The notes under the pieces were generated by a model. The model had not been told where the DNA came from, did no database searches, and saw only the letters and a program-made list of their open reading frames with translations. The translations under genes were made by a program, and so were the position numbers. Below are positions 6,940 through 8,282 of a DNA stretch of 8,282 nucleotides, piece after piece. Positions within the stretch are counted from its first letter, which is position 1. The number at the start of each line of letters is the position of its first letter. The stretch comes from JBMTVN01 sp046047235 (GTDB lineage: Bacteria; Verrucomicrobiota; Verrucomicrobiia; Limisphaerales; JAHDYP01): assembly GCA_046047235.1 (NCBI GenBank), contig JBJOII010000161.1, forward strand, positions 1 to 8,282, written 5' to 3'.

Positions 6940-8282
6940 TCAGCCAAATAACCGGCTCACCGCCGAAGCCTTCACTAACTCGCGCGGCTGGTTAAGGTGG
7001 TTATACACGATCGTCTCCGGATGAATCCCAAATGCATGGTAAATCGTCGCCAGCAACTCCGTCGGATGAACCGGGTCCACCAAAGGACTCGACGCCGTCT
7101 TGTCCGATTCACCATGCACATACCCCGCCTTGATCCCCGCACCCCCAATCACGGAAGTGTAACAATACGGCCAATGATCCCTCCCGTCCGGACTGTTCGA
7201 ATTGCCCGACGTACTCACACCCTTCTCTGGACTCCGGCCAAATTCGCCAATGGCCACCACCAATGTCTCGTCCAGTAAACCCCGCTGGTCCAAATCCTCA
7301 AACAAAGCACTCAACCCCTGATCCAGCATCGGAGCCGATTGGTTCTTCATCCGTGAATACAAACCCACATGCACATCCCATGAATGATTGTCCGAATTCG
7401 CCACCTTCGGCCATACCACCTCAACCACTCGCGTCCCCGCCTCCACTAAACGCCTCGCCAAAAGACAACTCTGACCAAATGTGTTCCGCCCATACCGATC
7501 CCGCACCCCATCAGCCTCCTGCTCCAAATCAAAGGCATCCCTCGCCTTCCCAGATATAATCAAACTCAAAGCCTGCTGGTAATACTCGTCGAGTTGGTAA
7601 TGCTCCACCGACCGCTCAATCTCAGGCATCTTCGCACTCAATGCATCACGCAGCCTCGCCCGGCGATCCAACTGCTGCGCAAACACCTCCTGCGGCAACT
7701 TCAAGTCATCCGTTCGAATCCGCTCCATCTTCGCCATATCCATGTCGTCACCGTCCGGATACAGGTAATACGGATCATAGGCCTTGCCCAGAAAACCAGC
7801 CGTCCCACCCTTCCCCACAACGTTCGACTCCTGCAACGGCCGGGGTAACATCACAAACGGTAACATCGGTTCCTCCGCCGGCTTCAACCGCACAATCTGC
7901 GACCCGAAATTCGGAAAATCCTTCGGACTCGGCGGCTCCAGCTGCCCCGACGGCGACACCTTGTCGGTCGTATAACCGGTCATAATCTGGTAAATCGCCG
8001 CCGTGTGATTGAACAACCCGTTCGGCGTGTAACTCATCGACCGGATCATGCTGAACTTGTCATTCACCTTCGCCAGCTGCGGCAGCAACTCCGTAAAGTG
8101 AACCCCCGGGATCTTCGTGGGAATCGATTTGAACGGACTCCGAATCTTGTCAGGCACTCCCTCCTTCGGATCCCACAAGTCAATGTGGCTCGGACCACCC
8201 TGCAGATACACCATGATCACACTCTTGGCCCGACCCCAGCCCGGTCCACCAGCCCCCTTGTCAGATTCCCCCGCCTGCAACC
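6940..8282 (-). CDS. DUF1501 family protein (N-terminus beyond window edge)
   Basis: At least 446 residues are present and the reading frame is still open at the right edge. The TTG at 8280 is most likely an internal Leu codon, because full-length members carry about 40-60 more N-terminal residues with a twin-arginine signal. Landmarks, numbered from that codon, are YLQGGPSHIDLWDPK (25-39), RSMSYTPNGLFNHTAA (80-95), RYGRNTFGQSCLLARRL (262-278), WDVH (301-304), VAIGEFGRSP (342-351), GRDHWP (366-371) and HPTELLATIYHAFG (405-418). The fold is related to alkaline phosphatases and sulfatases, with His and Asp residues in metal-site-like motifs. No member has a well-established reaction that I can name. 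The family is greatly expanded in Planctomycetota and Verrucomicrobiota, usually downstream of a DUF1549/DUF1553 gene, which would lie just beyond position 8282. Codon use is G/T-rich, like the other minus-strand gene. Confidence 0.92.
   Translation of the reverse strand, partial: LQAGESDKGAGGPGWGRAKSVIMVYLQGGPSHIDLWDPKEGVPDKIRSPFKSIPTKIPGVHFTELLPQLAKVNDKFSMIRSMSYTPNGLFNHTAAIYQIMTGYTTDKVSPSGQLEPPSPKDFPNFGSQIVRLKPAEEPMLPFVMLPRPLQESNVVGKGGTAGFLGKAYDPYYLYPDGDDMDMAKMERIRTDDLKLPQEVFAQQLDRRARLRDALSAKMPEIERSVEHYQLDEYYQQALSLIISGKARDAFDLEQEADGVRDRYGRNTFGQSCLLARRLVEAGTRVVEVVWPKVANSDNHSWDVHVGLYSRMKNQSAPMLDQGLSALFEDLDQRGLLDETLVVAIGEFGRSPEKGVSTSGNSNSPDGRDHWPYCYTSVIGGAGIKAGYVHGESDKTASSPLVDPVHPTELLATIYHAFGIHPETIVYNHLNQPRELVKASAVSRLFG

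Noticed and set aside
8278..8280. TTG as the start codon of the DUF1501 gene
   Set aside because: The frame is open past the edge, and family members have a longer N-terminus with an export signal, so this is probably an internal Leu.
1..8282. Mobile elements, CRISPR arrays, tRNA/rRNA genes and defence systems
   Set aside because: No terminal repeats, spaced direct repeats, transposase or integrase motifs, or RNA gene sequences were seen; the coding space is taken by six ordinary families.

Overview
The window looks like chromosomal DNA of a hopanoid-making member of the Verrucomicrobiota, most likely a Pedosphaera/Limisphaerales-type lineage, with Planctomycetota as the second choice. This is inferred from family content: a pseudopilin with the H-X9-DG C-terminal signature, a DUF1501 protein and a DUF2961/GH172 protein are paralogue-rich families of these phyla. 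No rRNA, tRNA, mobile element, CRISPR array or phage gene is visible. Six protein-coding genes fill almost the whole window, two of them cut by its edges.

Layout: (1) 3-773, + strand, a type II secretion/pilin-like protein missing its first few residues. (2) 783-2750, - strand, a secreted DUF2961 (GH172-like) protein converging on gene 1 with a 9-nt gap. (3) 2751-2923, a divergent intergenic region with one small inverted repeat. (4) 2924-6867, + strand, three co-oriented genes: an NnrS-family heme/copper membrane protein, squalene-hopene cyclase (shc) and a hopanoid-associated nucleoside phosphorylase (hpnG). (5) 6940-8282, - strand, a DUF1501 protein whose N-terminus lies beyond the right edge; it converges on hpnG with a 72-nt gap.

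The clearest joint function is hopanoid synthesis. Shc cyclises squalene to the pentacyclic hopene/hopanol skeleton. HpnG is the enzyme expected to remove adenine from adenosylhopane on the way to extended, side-chain-bearing hopanoids. The gene for the intermediate step (HpnH, a radical SAM adenosylhopane synthase) is not in the window. NnrS lies 63 nt upstream of shc and may be co-transcribed, but a functional link is only a possibility. The outer genes belong to families common in this group and associated with the cell envelope or polysaccharide breakdown.

The most striking sequence-level property is strong strand asymmetry. The + strand is C-rich and G-poor almost throughout, whichever strand codes. 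Genes on + therefore use C-ending codons (CTC, GTC, GGC, GCC) and genes on - use G/T-rich codons (TTG, GTG, GGG, GAG). This explains the many long spurious reading frames and the near absence of Shine-Dalgarno sequences in front of + genes. I found no convincing undescribed system. The items worth following up are the NnrS-shc-hpnG arrangement, the atypical NnrS histidine motif and the replication-strand-like skew.
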